A stretch of 50,836 nucleotides of DNA from Liminaster sp964567855 (GTDB taxonomy: Bacteria; Bacteroidota; Bacteroidia; Bacteroidales; UBA3663), in the NCBI GenBank assembly GCA_964567855.1, contig CAZMOE010000016.1, positions 1 to 50,836 on the forward strand. The letters are read 5' to 3'. This document shows positions 10,512 through 20,062 of the stretch, piece by piece; position 1 is the stretch's first letter; each line of letters opens with the position of its first letter. Made by a program: the position numbers and the translations under genes. The notes beneath the pieces are model-generated. The model saw only the letters and a program-made list of their open reading frames with translations, did not search any database and had not been told where the DNA came from.

Positions 10512-12182
10512 ATGAAATCTGATATTGAAATCGCACGCGAGTGCAACCTCGAGCGTATCGAAAAGATTGCACAGAAAACAGGAATCAATCCTGAGGAAAT
10601 TTTTAGCTATGGCCATCACATCGCCAAAGTTCCCCTGAAGTTTATTGACGAGGAAAAGATCAAACGGAGCAATCTGATTCTCGTTACCTCCATCAGCCCG
10701 ACAAAGGCCGGCATCGGAAAGACTACCGTTTCCATCGGACTGACTTTGGGATTGAATAAAATCGGAAAGAATGCCGTTGTCGTTTTGCGCGAACCCTCTT
10801 TGGGCCCATGTTTCGGTATGAAAGGCGGGGCCGCGGGCGGCGGTTATGCCCAGGTATTGCCCATGGACAAAATTAATTTGCATTTCACGGGCGACTTCCA
10901 CGCCGTAACCTGCGCCCATAACATGATTGCGGCTCTGTTGGATAATTATTTTTACCAGCGGCGCAAGACCGAGCCAGGTCTGAAGCAAGTGCTTTGGAAA
11001 AGAGTGATCGATGTCAATGACAGAGGTCTCCGCAAAATCGTGGCAGGGCTTGGAGGCGCCTCTAACGGGATTCCGAATGAGACGGGATTCGATATCACGC
11101 CCGCTTCCGAGATCATGGCCATTCTCTGTCTGGCCACAAGCCGTGAGGATTTGCGTCGCCGCATCGAGAAAATCCTTTTGGGCTATCGTCATGACGGCAC
11201 ACCGTTTACCGTAAAGGACATGGATGTGGCCGGATCTATTTGCGTCCTGCTGGAAGACGCCATACTTCCTAATCTTGTCCAGACCACGGAAAATACGCCG
11301 GCATTTGTCCACGGCGGACCCTTTGCCAACATTGCCCATGGCTGCAATACGATTCTGGCAACCAAAATGGGCATGAGCTTCGGCGATTATGTCATCACCG
11401 AAGCCGGTTTCGGGGCCGATCTGGGTGCCGAAAAGTTCTTTGATATCAAGTGCCGCAAATCCGGACTCGTGCCAAAACTGACGGTGGTCGTCGCCACCTG
11501 CAACGGATTGAAGATGCACGGCGGTGTTGCCATCGAACAAATCAAGGAACCCAATCTTGAGGGACTGAAAAACGGTTTCAAAAATCTGGACAAGCATATT
11601 GCCAACATGCAGAGCTTCGGCCAGACCGTGCTTGTGGCCTTTAACCGTTATGCTAATGATACGGAAGAAGAAATACAGGCTCTCATCGACCATTGCAAGG
11701 AGCTGGGTGTGAAATGTGTCGTCAACGACGGCTTTGCACACGGAGGCGAAGGTGCGGCTGACCTGGCCCGTGCCGTGGTGGCGGAAATCGAGAACCATCC
11801 GTCGGCTCCGGAACTTCATTTCCCCTATACCGACGAGGAAACGATCCAGACCAAGATCGAGGCCGTAGCTAAAAAGATTTATGGAGCCAAAACCGTCACT
11901 TTCAGCGATAAGGCCGTCAAGATGTTGCAGCTCATCGATAGCCTTGGATTGGGTCACTTCCCGGTATGCATCGCCAAAACGCAGTTCTCTTTCTCTGCCG
12001 ATCCTAAAAATTACGGTTGCCCGAAAGACTTCGAGTTCGCTATCAATGACATTGTCATCAACAATGGTGCTGAATTCATTGTAGCTATCGCCGGAGAGAT
12101 GATGCGCATGCCGGGATTACCCAAAGTTCCGGCGGCAGAAAGAATTGACATCGTCGATGGTGAAATTGTCGGATTGTCTTAA
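10512..12182 (+). CDS. fhs: Formate--tetrahydrofolate ligase
   Basis: A 556-residue enzyme that makes 10-formyl-THF from formate, THF and ATP, feeding purine synthesis and other one-carbon reactions. The nucleotide-binding loop is SPTKAGIGKTTVSIGL. Other conserved blocks are LREPSLGPCFGMKGGAAGGG, HFTGDFHAVTCAHNM, DITPASEIMAILCL, FVHGGPFANIAHGCN and TEAGFGADLGAEKF. Length fits the family. It begins 18 bases after uvrB and ends 12 bases before the next gene, so cotranscription is likely. Confidence 0.97.
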   Translation: MKSDIEIARECNLERIEKIAQKTGINPEEIFSYGHHIAKVPLKFIDEEKIKRSNLILVTSISPTKAGIGKTTVSIGLTLGLNKIGKNAVVVLREPSLGPCFGMKGGAAGGGYAQVLPMDKINLHFTGDFHAVTCAHNMIAALLDNYFYQRRKTEPGLKQVLWKRVIDVNDRGLRKIVAGLGGASNGIPNETGFDITPASEIMAILCLATSREDLRRRIEKILLGYRHDGTPFTVKDMDVAGSICVLLEDAILPNLVQTTENTPAFVHGGPFANIAHGCNTILATKMGMSFGDYVITEAGFGADLGAEKFFDIKCRKSGLVPKLTVVVATCNGLKMHGGVAIEQIKEPNLEGLKNGFKNLDKHIANMQSFGQTVLVAFNRYANDTEEEIQALIDHCKELGVKCVVNDGFAHGGEGAADLARAVVAEIENHPSAPELHFPYTDEETIQTKIEAVAKKIYGAKTVTFSDKAVKMLQLIDSLGLGHFPVCIAKTQFSFSADPKNYGCPKDFEFAINDIVINNGAEFIVAIAGEMMRMPGLPKVPAAERIDIVDGEIVGLS

Positions 12183-12194
12183 CAGAAACGCTTC

Positions 12195-14327
12195 ATGAAA
12201 TATAAGTTTTTTCTTCTTTCGGGTATGGCACTTTCCATTCTGTCCGCTTGCCAGCAGCAATCTCCCCGCTATATGCCTGGCGAATATCCTCAGGCACGCG
12301 TCGACAGCACCGTCATAGATGATTATTTCGGTAATCCGGTTCCCGATCCCTACCGCTGGCTGGAAAATGACACATCGGCCGAAACAAAGGCATGGGTCGA
12401 AGCCCAGCGGCAGTTGACGGCCGACTATTTCCGCCACATCCCCTTCCGTGATCGCCTCAAACAGCGTCTCACCGAATTGCAGAATTATGAAAGGGTATCG
12501 GCGCCGTACAAAAACGGCGGCCGCTACTTCTTCAGTAAGAATGACGGTCTGCAGAATCAGAACGTCATTTATGTGCAAGATTCCTTAGGCGCTGAGCCGA
12601 GGGTCTTTCTGGATCCCAATGGTCTCTCTGACGACGGGATAGTGGCCTACGCCGGTATGAGTGTGTCAAAAGATGGGAAATATGCCGCTTATGTGATTCA
12701 CCGCAATGGTTCCGACTGGTCGGAAATCTATGTAATGGATGTCGCAACCGGAAAATTACTGGACGATCATATCGAATGGGCGAAATTTACCGACGCAGCC
12801 TGGTGCGGCGACGGCTTCTATTATGCAGCCTACGATGCTCCGGATGCCCATGCCTATTCCGGCAAGAATGAAAATCACAAAATATATTATCATACGGTCG
12901 GTACGGTGCAGTCTGCGGACAAACTGATCTATGAAAATCCCGCACAGCCCTATTATTTCCATTCCGTGCAGTTATCGGAAGATGAACGCTATATGTTTCT
13001 GATGGAATCCGGACAAGGCGCCGGCCATACGCTGTGGATCAAGGATCTCCGGAATCCGAAAGAGCTCCGATTCAGACTCATAGCCGATAACATGGATTTC
13101 TTTTATTATCCGGTCGATATTATCGATGGCACATTGTATATATATACGAACTACAATGCCCCGAAAGGTCGTATCTGCTACGTACCGGTTCAAACCCCGG
13201 AGATGGATAATTGGAAGGATTTGATTCCGGAAAGCGAACAGGTGATTTCCGCTGTCAATCTGGCGGCCGGACACCTTATCGTTACCTACAGTCAGGATGC
13301 CAGCGACCACGCTTTCGTCTATACGATGCAGGGTGAGAAAAAACAGGAGATCCAGTTCCCTACCTTCGGTGCTGTTGGCTTTAGCTGCGATTATAAAGAG
13401 AGCGACATCTTTTATACATTTACCTCCTTCACATTCCCGGCCAGCGTCTATCGTTATGATATGGAACGCAACGCAAGTTCTCCCTATATCATCCCCAAAG
13501 TTGATTTCGCCCCGGAGGAATATGTGACTGAACAGCTCTTTGTACCCAGCAAAGACGGCACCCGGGTTCCTTTATTCCTGACTTATAAGAAAGATCTGAA
13601 ACGTGACGGCAGCAATCCGACTCTTCTGTATGGCTACGGCGGTTTCAACATCAGCCTTACTCCTGGCTTCTCTCCTTCCCGCATCGCGTTTTTAGAAAAA
13701 GGCGGTATTTATGTACAAGCCAATCTGCGCGGTGGCAACGAATATGGCGAGGAATGGCATTTGGCAGGCACCAAAATGCAGAAACAGAATGTATTCGACG
13801 ATTTCATCGCTGCTGCGGAATACCTGATTGCCAATCGATATACCTCGCCGGAACGCCTGGCTATCGAAGGCGGGTCCAATGGCGGTCTTTTGGTCGGAGC
13901 ATGTACCAACCAGCGACCGGACCTCTTCCGCGTTGCCGTGCCCAGTGTCGGCGTGATGGATATGTTGCGTTACCACAAATTTACAATCGGTTGGAACTGG
14001 GCTTCCGACTATGGCACCAGCGAGGATTCGGAAGAGATGTTCCTTTATCTGAAAAACTACTCTCCGTTACATACCATCCGCAGCGGTGCCGGAGTCCGCT
14101 ATCCCGCCGTTCTGGTTACTACAGCCGATCATGACGACCGGGTGGTTCCGGCGCATTCCTTCAAATATGCAGCTACCCTTCAGGCAGCTCAGACCGGCGA
14201 CGAACCCAAGCTGATACGTATCGATAGCAAAGCCGGACACGGTGCCGGCAAACCAATATCCAAGCGGCTGGAGGAACAGGCCGACGTCTACAGCTTCATT
14301 TTATATAACATGAATTTATCTTATTAA
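12195..14327 (+). CDS. S9A prolyl oligopeptidase family serine peptidase, lipoprotein
   Basis: A 710-residue two-domain peptidase: an N-terminal seven-bladed propeller and a C-terminal alpha/beta hydrolase. The catalytic triad is visible as Ser561 in GGSNGGLL, the DHDDR aspartate motif (645-649) and His682 in KAGHGAGK. The N-terminus has a lipobox (ILSAC, Cys19), so it is probably anchored on the periplasmic side of a membrane and trims proline-containing peptides. It follows fhs by 12 bases and precedes a DUF4465 gene. Confidence 0.93.
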   Translation: MKYKFFLLSGMALSILSACQQQSPRYMPGEYPQARVDSTVIDDYFGNPVPDPYRWLENDTSAETKAWVEAQRQLTADYFRHIPFRDRLKQRLTELQNYERVSAPYKNGGRYFFSKNDGLQNQNVIYVQDSLGAEPRVFLDPNGLSDDGIVAYAGMSVSKDGKYAAYVIHRNGSDWSEIYVMDVATGKLLDDHIEWAKFTDAAWCGDGFYYAAYDAPDAHAYSGKNENHKIYYHTVGTVQSADKLIYENPAQPYYFHSVQLSEDERYMFLMESGQGAGHTLWIKDLRNPKELRFRLIADNMDFFYYPVDIIDGTLYIYTNYNAPKGRICYVPVQTPEMDNWKDLIPESEQVISAVNLAAGHLIVTYSQDASDHAFVYTMQGEKKQEIQFPTFGAVGFSCDYKESDIFYTFTSFTFPASVYRYDMERNASSPYIIPKVDFAPEEYVTEQLFVPSKDGTRVPLFLTYKKDLKRDGSNPTLLYGYGGFNISLTPGFSPSRIAFLEKGGIYVQANLRGGNEYGEEWHLAGTKMQKQNVFDDFIAAAEYLIANRYTSPERLAIEGGSNGGLLVGACTNQRPDLFRVAVPSVGVMDMLRYHKFTIGWNWASDYGTSEDSEEMFLYLKNYSPLHTIRSGAGVRYPAVLVTTADHDDRVVPAHSFKYAATLQAAQTGDEPKLIRIDSKAGHGAGKPISKRLEEQADVYSFILYNMNLSY

Positions 14328-14346
14328 TAACATAAACGCTTCGATT

Positions 14347-15135
14347 ATGAAATTAAAATCTTTGCTTTCATGGATGGCCTTATGGCTGCTGGGCGCAACA
14401 GCTTTTATGTCTTGCGACAGTGAAGGGAACAAATATGAAGGTCATGGAACCTATGCCTGCTTCACCTCTATGCCCGACAGCATGGATATTTTATCCAACT
14501 ACGATATTATCAAGGAGATGGACAGTGTAAAATATCGCAATGATATTGTGATCAATTCCCTCTTTAGACTGAGTCACTATTGCGAGTCAAGAAAGTTCGT
14601 TGCCGGCATCACGGTTACCAATATGAAAGATCTTGACACGGCCGCCCCCACGAATTACAGTTCCATTGTCGGTCATGGCAGCCTTGCGCACTCAAACGGT
14701 GAGACATACAATCAGAGTTGTTTCATTGCCGATCTCAAAGAACGTTGCACGATCGTATTTGATTCCGCCCAATTGTTCTATCCGTTGAAACCGCAGTCCA
14801 TGTATGTGACCAACGCCGCTTATTCTTACCTCTGTATGAAAAATGGAGCTGGAGAATATCCTAAATTTGGCACCGACGATTTTCTGAAACTTCGTATCCG
14901 CGGACTGAATCGCAGCGGATCGTCCTCTACCAGATATGTCGATGTCTATCTGGCCGATAACGGCAATATATTGGATGAATGGAAACAGGTAGATCTGACT
15001 CCTATCGGAGAAACATACGGTCTCACCTTTACATTGGAAACTGCCGATGGACGGATCAACTCTCAGATTTCGCTGCCGCCACTCTTCTGTTTTGATGCTT
15101 TGATAGCAGACTATTCTTATTCGATCAGCTATTAA
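14347..15135 (+). CDS. DUF4465 domain lipoprotein
   Basis: A 262-residue exported protein with a signal peptide and likely lipidated Cys23 (FMSC). The remainder shows the DUF4465 pattern: FVAGITVTNMKD, NYSSIVGHGS, MYVTNAAYSYLCM, FGTDDFLKLRIRG, DVYLADNGN, and a closing PPLFCFDALI. The fold is probably a jelly-roll binding module, and the function is unknown. It is 19 bases after the prolyl oligopeptidase gene and is followed by a strong terminator, so it ends the uvrB-fhs-peptidase transcript. Confidence 0.85.
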   Translation: MKLKSLLSWMALWLLGATAFMSCDSEGNKYEGHGTYACFTSMPDSMDILSNYDIIKEMDSVKYRNDIVINSLFRLSHYCESRKFVAGITVTNMKDLDTAAPTNYSSIVGHGSLAHSNGETYNQSCFIADLKERCTIVFDSAQLFYPLKPQSMYVTNAAYSYLCMKNGAGEYPKFGTDDFLKLRIRGLNRSGSSSTRYVDVYLADNGNILDEWKQVDLTPIGETYGLTFTLETADGRINSQISLPPLFCFDALIADYSYSISY

Positions 15136-15485
15136 GTCCATTCTATCTACATTATAGAATCTCCGACAGACAAGCCGCTTTCAACCGGCAGCAGGTATCT
15201 GTCGGGGATTTTTTCGTATATGCCAACCTGCATTGGAATTCTTTGCAGGACGCATACGACGGTCTTCAATAAAAAACAGATAATTTTTTCAATGATAAAT
15301 CCTTATTCTCTTGCCAAACAAAATTTATTCCCCGGCAAAGAGAGAATAAAAGGAGGGACTTGTAGCTGTTAAACAATCGGAAAGAAACATTTTTAATGAT
15401 AAAACCGCCGCTCTCTCATCATCCGGTTTAATCCAATGTCTTTCTCCTTGTGTTTTTTCCATTGAAACACATAAATACTTACTGC
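15136..15485. other. 350-bp intergenic region
   Basis: Contains the terminator of the uvrB operon at its left end and an imperfect stem-loop at about 15303-15349 (TTATTCTC/GAGAATAA plus TTGCC/GGCAA). No exact TAnnTTTG promoter was found before the DUF4136 gene. No coding sequence or RNA gene is recognised. Confidence 0.5.
15158..15214 (+). terminator. Rho-independent terminator of the uvrB operon
   Basis: AATCTCCGACAGA (15158-15170) pairs with TCTGTCGGGGATT (15198-15210), 13 pairs with one G-U, followed by a run of T ending at 15214. The 27-base loop holds a short inner GCCG/CGGC stem. Confidence 0.85.
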
Positions 15486-16142
15486 ATGAAACTCCGTTTT
15501 CTACCCCCTCGCCGTGGGCACAAAAGGCTTTTTCATTTTTTGGCCTCCCCACTGCTGTTGTTGTGCGGGCTGTTGCTGCCAAATGGCTGCTCACCCTATA
15601 CGTTGCTCAACAGCACAACCTACAACAACACCGACATCCGTCAGTTCACGACCTTTCAAATCGCCCGCCCCAAAGGAGGGAGATTGCCGCCTCACATGAC
15701 AATGATCGACTACCAAAACATTGCCAATGCCATCCGTACGCAATTGGAAATGCGAGGTTTTAAGGAAGATCCGTCCTCTCCCATTCTGATTAACTTCGGT
15801 CTGACGGTCAAGACAACGATCGAAACCGAGCCGGCAATCCCTCCGGGATTCTATTCGCCCGGTTATTGGCATGGTTTCGGACCCTGGCGCAACTATTGGA
15901 TTTCGCCGCGCCAAAGCTACCTCCAGAATTACTATCAGAATGCCGAAATTATTACCGGGATTGAGAAGAACGGCGTTTTGACCATAGATATGGTGGATAC
16001 CAAGGATCTGCAATATGTCTGGTCGGCCTCGGTGGAAAGCGTATTGACTGCCGGAGACACGCAAATCCGCAATCAGTCGTCCATACAGCAGATCGTAGCG
16101 GTTGCGTTCAGCAAATTTCCTATCCCCATCGTCCGCAACTAA
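15486..16142 (+). CDS. DUF4136 domain lipoprotein
   Basis: A 218-residue envelope protein with a hydrophobic signal sequence (about residues 18-33) and lipidation Cys35 (PNGC). The body fits DUF4136: FTTFQIARPKGG, IANAIRTQLEMRGF, PSSPILINFGLTVKTT, a glycine/aromatic loop (GYWHGFGPWRNYW), and GVLTIDMVDTKDLQYVWSA. Start 15486 is preferred over 15450 because it places a basic stretch directly before the hydrophobic core. Role unknown; probably outer membrane associated. A half-MFS protein follows 14 bases later. Confidence 0.82.
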   Translation: MKLRFLPPRRGHKRLFHFLASPLLLLCGLLLPNGCSPYTLLNSTTYNNTDIRQFTTFQIARPKGGRLPPHMTMIDYQNIANAIRTQLEMRGFKEDPSSPILINFGLTVKTTIETEPAIPPGFYSPGYWHGFGPWRNYWISPRQSYLQNYYQNAEIITGIEKNGVLTIDMVDTKDLQYVWSASVESVLTAGDTQIRNQSSIQQIVAVAFSKFPIPIVRN

Positions 16143-16156
16143 AAGATTTTTGTGCT

Positions 16157-16894
16157 ATGGCTACGAGACAAAGACGTCCGAGCGATTTCGAGGATCTTGA
16201 TTTGCATCGCGAACCGTACAAATACAACGAGCAACTGGTAGATACCTTCCATGCGCCATCGCCGTTACGGCATGCAGGAAGGCATCTGAGCGCGATTGCC
16301 TTGCTGAATTTCCTGTTGACGATGTGCATTGTCAGCTCGGGCTTTTACCTGCCCCAGAGAATGGCTCTTTTCGGGCTGGATGGCGATTGGGCGGATTGGG
16401 TTGTCGTTCTTTTTGCTGCGGGAACGCTTATCGGAGGACTGACGATTCCATATACATTGCCACTGATGCGAAGCCACTCGGTTCCGCTGAGCCTATTGCT
16501 GATGCTGATCGGTTATACGGTATTGTGCAACGCCCGCGGATGGCCGGTGTTTCTGTTGACCGGCCTGCTGGTGGGACTTGGCTACGGCATCCTGTTGCCT
16601 TTGCTCTTCGACAAGGCCGCCTATCTCTCGCGCGGGCATCATAGAACATGGCATCTGGTCATTATTTTGGCTGCGACCTATGTAGGCATTGCCGTTACTC
16701 CTCTTTTCGATCGCCTGATCGGCAATTACTACCATCTGCCCTCTCCGGCAATGGCCGGATATACGGTTTTCCCGTTTATGGCGTCCGCCATTGTCATTGC
16801 AATCGTCACTATTGTCTGTACACTCCGTCCGCACGAATTTATGTTCAAGACTGAAGGCAAATATTATCATAAAAACTCGGCCGGAGCGAACTAA
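16157..16894 (+). CDS. Six-helix membrane protein resembling one half of an MFS transporter
   Basis: A 245-residue integral membrane protein. A polar N-terminus of about 45 residues (RRPSDFEDLDLHREPYKYNE) precedes about six hydrophobic segments (AIALLNFLLTMCIVSSGFYL, WVVVLFAAGTLIGGLTIPY, PLSLLLMLIGYTVL, FLLTGLLVGLGYGILLPLLF, HLVIILAATYVGIAV, MASAIVIAIVTIVCTL). LLVGLGYGILLPLLF resembles an MFS helix. A full MFS carrier has 12 helices in about 400 residues, so this is half size, with no second half nearby and no sign of a frameshift. Function not assigned. Probably cotranscribed with the DUF4136 gene. Confidence 0.8.
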   Translation: MATRQRRPSDFEDLDLHREPYKYNEQLVDTFHAPSPLRHAGRHLSAIALLNFLLTMCIVSSGFYLPQRMALFGLDGDWADWVVVLFAAGTLIGGLTIPYTLPLMRSHSVPLSLLLMLIGYTVLCNARGWPVFLLTGLLVGLGYGILLPLLFDKAAYLSRGHHRTWHLVIILAATYVGIAVTPLFDRLIGNYYHLPSPAMAGYTVFPFMASAIVIAIVTIVCTLRPHEFMFKTEGKYYHKNSAGAN

Positions 16895-16936
16895 TCCCCC
16901 TGTATGGCGCTCAAAGGCCGCTTTTAAGAGCAGAAA

Positions 16937-16968
16937 TTTGTGCAGACAAATGTTTTTCCGTACTTTTG
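16937..16968 (+). promoter_or_regulatory. Promoter of the M3 peptidase operon
   Basis: TTTG (16937-16940), a 20-bp spacer, then TACTTTTG (16961-16968): both elements match consensus. It overlaps the longest possible start (16940) of the M3 peptidase frame and so rules that start out. Confidence 0.8.
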
Positions 16969-17011
16969 TACCTCTAATAATGCCCCCGACGCATCTAAAA
17001 GCCGCGAGGGC

Positions 17012-19087
17012 ATGACTTATTTTTCAGAAAATATGCAAAATTCTACATCGACACGGCAGAATCCGTTTCTTACGGCAGCATTCGGCACTCCGTATGAGGC
17101 CGTCCCGTTTAATGAGATAGATCTCTCCCATTATTTGCCCGCTGTCAAGGCCGCGATTCTTGAACAGGAACACGAGATTGCCCTTATCACGCAAACGGAC
17201 GATGTTCCCACATTCGCCAATACCATCGAGGCCTTGGAACGTAGCGGTAACGCTTTGGAGCGTGTTTGCAATGTTTTCTTCAATCTGCTGGAATGTTGCA
17301 GCACACCGGAAATGATGCAGTTGTCGGAAGAGATCCAGCCGTTGTTGTCGGAACATCATAACAACATCATGCTCAACGAGCCGCTGTTTGCCCGTATCAG
17401 ACAGGTCTGGATACAACGCGATACACTGGAACTTACTCCCGAACAAAGGATGCTGCTCAAGGAAACCTATGAAAGCTATGAGCGCAACGGAGCAACGCTT
17501 CCGGCGGAAAGGCGGGAACGATGGAGACAGATTAACAGCGAACTTGACAGTCTGACACTGCTGTTCGGACAGAATGCACTCAAAGCCACGCAGGCTTACC
17601 GGCTTCATATAACCGATGAGGCCGATCTTGCAGGGCTGCCGGAGTTTCTCATCAAGGCGTTGGCGGAAGAGGCCGAGCGGAATGGACTGACCGGTTGGTT
17701 AGTGACGCTTCAGGCTCCCAGTTATCGGCCATTCATGACCTATTCGGCCCGTCGCCCGTTGCGGGAGCAACTATACAGAGCGTTTGGAGGGCGTGCCGCA
17801 AACGGGGAATATTCGAATCTGGAGACGATAGGGAAAATCGTGTCGCTGCGACTTGAAAAAGCCCGGATGATGGAGAAAGAAAATTTTGCGGAATATCGGT
17901 TACAGAATACGATGGCCAAAACTGTCGACGGGGTCGACTCTTTATTGCATCGTCTGTTGCAGGCTTACATCGAACCGGCCCGCAAAGATGTTGAGGAGGT
18001 GCGCCAGTTCGCACAAGAACGCGAAGGAGCCGAGTTTGAACTGCAGCCGTGGGATTTTGCCTATTACTCAGAACTGCTGAAGAAAGAAAAATATGCCGTC
18101 AATGATGAATTGCTGAAACCCTATTTCCCCCTGGAACAGGTTAAGGCTGCTGTCTTCGGTCTGGCCCGCACCCTATACGGGATAACGTTCTCCCGTAACG
18201 AAAGTATTCCGAAATATCATGAAGAGGTGGAGGTCTATGAGGTCCGTGACGCCGACGGCAGCTATTTGGGGCTGTTTTACGCAGACTTTTTCCCTCGCGC
18301 CACAAAGCAGGCCGGTGCATGGATGACCGAGTTCAAAAACCAGTGGACAGAAGCTGGCGGACACGATAGCCGTCCCCATGTCTCGATCGTGACAAACTTT
18401 ACACGTCCTACTCAAGACGCTCCCTCTTTGCTGACGTATGACGAAGTCGGTACTTTTCTGCATGAATTCGGTCACGCGCTGCACGGACTGCTTACACGCT
18501 GCACTTACGCTTCGCTGAGCGGCACGCATGTGGCTCATGATTTCGTCGAGCTGCCCTCGCAGTTCATGGAAAACTATCTGAATCAGCGTCCGTTTCTCGA
18601 CTCTTTTGCCAGACATTATGAAACCGGCGAACCGATTCCTGAGGAATGGATTTCACGGATTCAGGATGCCCGCAATTTCCAGGCTGGTTATCTCTGTATC
18701 CGTCAGCTGACATTCGGCTTTCTCGATATGGCCTACCATACCGTTCGAGAACCTCTTTCCATGCCGGTCGCAGACTTTGAACAGGCCGCAATCGAACCGA
18801 CCAGGCTTCTTCCGAAGGTGACAGGGACAATGATCAGCCCCTCTTTTTCCCATATTTTCGCTGGCGGATATGCCGCAGGGTATTACGGATATAAATGGGC
18901 GGAAGTTCTTGATGCGGATGCGTTCGATGTGTTCCTGCGACATGGAATTTTTGATGCGGAGACGGCCGCCGGATTCCGGAAACTGCTGGAAAGCGGCGGA
19001 ACAGTGGAACCCGATGTGCTGTATCGGAATTTTAAGGGCGGAGAGCCCGATATTCAGGCGCTTATGCACCGTGACGGTATTCTTTAA
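17012..19087 (+). CDS. dcp: M3-family zinc metallopeptidase, peptidyl-dipeptidase type
   Basis: A 691-residue thimet-oligopeptidase-fold enzyme that removes dipeptides from peptide C-termini. The zinc motif is HEFGH at 484-488, with the third ligand region about 25 residues on (ELPSQFMENY). The N-terminus NPFLTAAFGTPYEAVPF is typical of Dcp-like proteins. There is no signal peptide, so it is probably cytoplasmic. The start at 17012 lies after the promoter; 17033 is a possible alternative. It heads an operon with a cation exchanger (18 bases away) and 5-FCL. Confidence 0.93.
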   Translation: MTYFSENMQNSTSTRQNPFLTAAFGTPYEAVPFNEIDLSHYLPAVKAAILEQEHEIALITQTDDVPTFANTIEALERSGNALERVCNVFFNLLECCSTPEMMQLSEEIQPLLSEHHNNIMLNEPLFARIRQVWIQRDTLELTPEQRMLLKETYESYERNGATLPAERRERWRQINSELDSLTLLFGQNALKATQAYRLHITDEADLAGLPEFLIKALAEEAERNGLTGWLVTLQAPSYRPFMTYSARRPLREQLYRAFGGRAANGEYSNLETIGKIVSLRLEKARMMEKENFAEYRLQNTMAKTVDGVDSLLHRLLQAYIEPARKDVEEVRQFAQEREGAEFELQPWDFAYYSELLKKEKYAVNDELLKPYFPLEQVKAAVFGLARTLYGITFSRNESIPKYHEEVEVYEVRDADGSYLGLFYADFFPRATKQAGAWMTEFKNQWTEAGGHDSRPHVSIVTNFTRPTQDAPSLLTYDEVGTFLHEFGHALHGLLTRCTYASLSGTHVAHDFVELPSQFMENYLNQRPFLDSFARHYETGEPIPEEWISRIQDARNFQAGYLCIRQLTFGFLDMAYHTVREPLSMPVADFEQAAIEPTRLLPKVTGTMISPSFSHIFAGGYAAGYYGYKWAEVLDADAFDVFLRHGIFDAETAAGFRKLLESGGTVEPDVLYRNFKGGEPDIQALMHRDGIL

Positions 19088-19105
19088 ACTCCTAAAAAAA
19101 GTAGT

Positions 19106-20062
19106 ATGTTTCATGATATTCTGTTGATTGCCATCGGCCTGATCTTGTTAGTGAAAGGTGGAGACTATCTTATCAAAGGCTCTGTATCGATTGCTCAAAA
19201 GGCCCGCTTGGACCCGATGGTCATCGGTCTGACGATTATTGCATTCGGCACATCGGCGCCGGAACTTTTAGTGAGCCTGCAGGCCGCTTTCAAAGGAAGT
19301 TCCGGCATTGCCATCGGAAATATTGTCGGTTCCAACATTGCTAATATTGCGCTCATTTTAGGCCTGACAGCTGCCATCTCGGCCGTTCCCGTAAAAAAGA
19401 TAACATTAAAGGTCGACACTCCGTTCCTGATTCTGAGTTCGGGACTGATGATGTGGGCTGCAATGGGCGGCACTATTGAACGGTGGCAAGGTATCATCGG
19501 CGTTTTGGCCCTTGTTCTGTTTACCGGATGGCAAATCAGACATTCAAGGAAACAAAAAAAGACTGCCGAACCGTTAGAAAAGCCGATGAATACCTGGCTG
19601 GCAATTTTGGTGATAGTTCTTTCCTGCACGGCACTGACATTCGGAGCGGATTGGCTGGTTAACGGGGCCTCCGGGATGGCCCGGACAATCGGAAAAGGTA
19701 TGCATATTGCTCCCGATGTCATGGAACGCATCATCGGCCTGACTGTCGTGGCTGTCGGAACCAGTCTGCCGGAACTATTTGCCTCCGTATCGGCCGCTCG
19801 TAAAGGGGAGACAGACATGGCGATCGGCAATGTGATCGGTTCCAATATCTTTAATATCCTGTGTGTGGTCGGCGCCTCTGCGGCTATCCATCCCATCACT
19901 GACAGTAACCAGGGATTCCTGAGTGATTACATCTGGATGCTTGCCCTGACGGTCTTGTTATGGATTTTACTCCGTACCGGCCGGAAATTAAGCCGCCGTG
20001 AGGGTATTCTGCTCATTGCCCTGTACGCCGTTTTTATCGTCATGACCGTTATCAACCGATAA
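19106..20062 (+). CDS. Calcium/sodium antiporter, CaCA family
   Basis: A 318-residue YrbG-type exchanger of about ten helices. The two inverted alpha repeats that form the ion path are clear: AFGTSAPELLVS...GNIVGSNIANI and AVGTSLPELFAS...GNVIGSNIFNI. A positively charged loop (HSRKQKKTAEP) separates the halves. It sits in the inner membrane and exchanges Ca2+ for Na+ or H+. The next gene's ATG directly follows its stop codon. Confidence 0.95.
   Translation: MFHDILLIAIGLILLVKGGDYLIKGSVSIAQKARLDPMVIGLTIIAFGTSAPELLVSLQAAFKGSSGIAIGNIVGSNIANIALILGLTAAISAVPVKKITLKVDTPFLILSSGLMMWAAMGGTIERWQGIIGVLALVLFTGWQIRHSRKQKKTAEPLEKPMNTWLAILVIVLSCTALTFGADWLVNGASGMARTIGKGMHIAPDVMERIIGLTVVAVGTSLPELFASVSAARKGETDMAIGNVIGSNIFNILCVVGASAAIHPITDSNQGFLSDYIWMLALTVLLWILLRTGRKLSRREGILLIALYAVFIVMTVINR

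Noticed and set aside
15303..15349. Imperfect stem-loop upstream of the DUF4136 gene as a riboswitch
   Set aside because: Only a bulged two-part stem with no conserved aptamer features.
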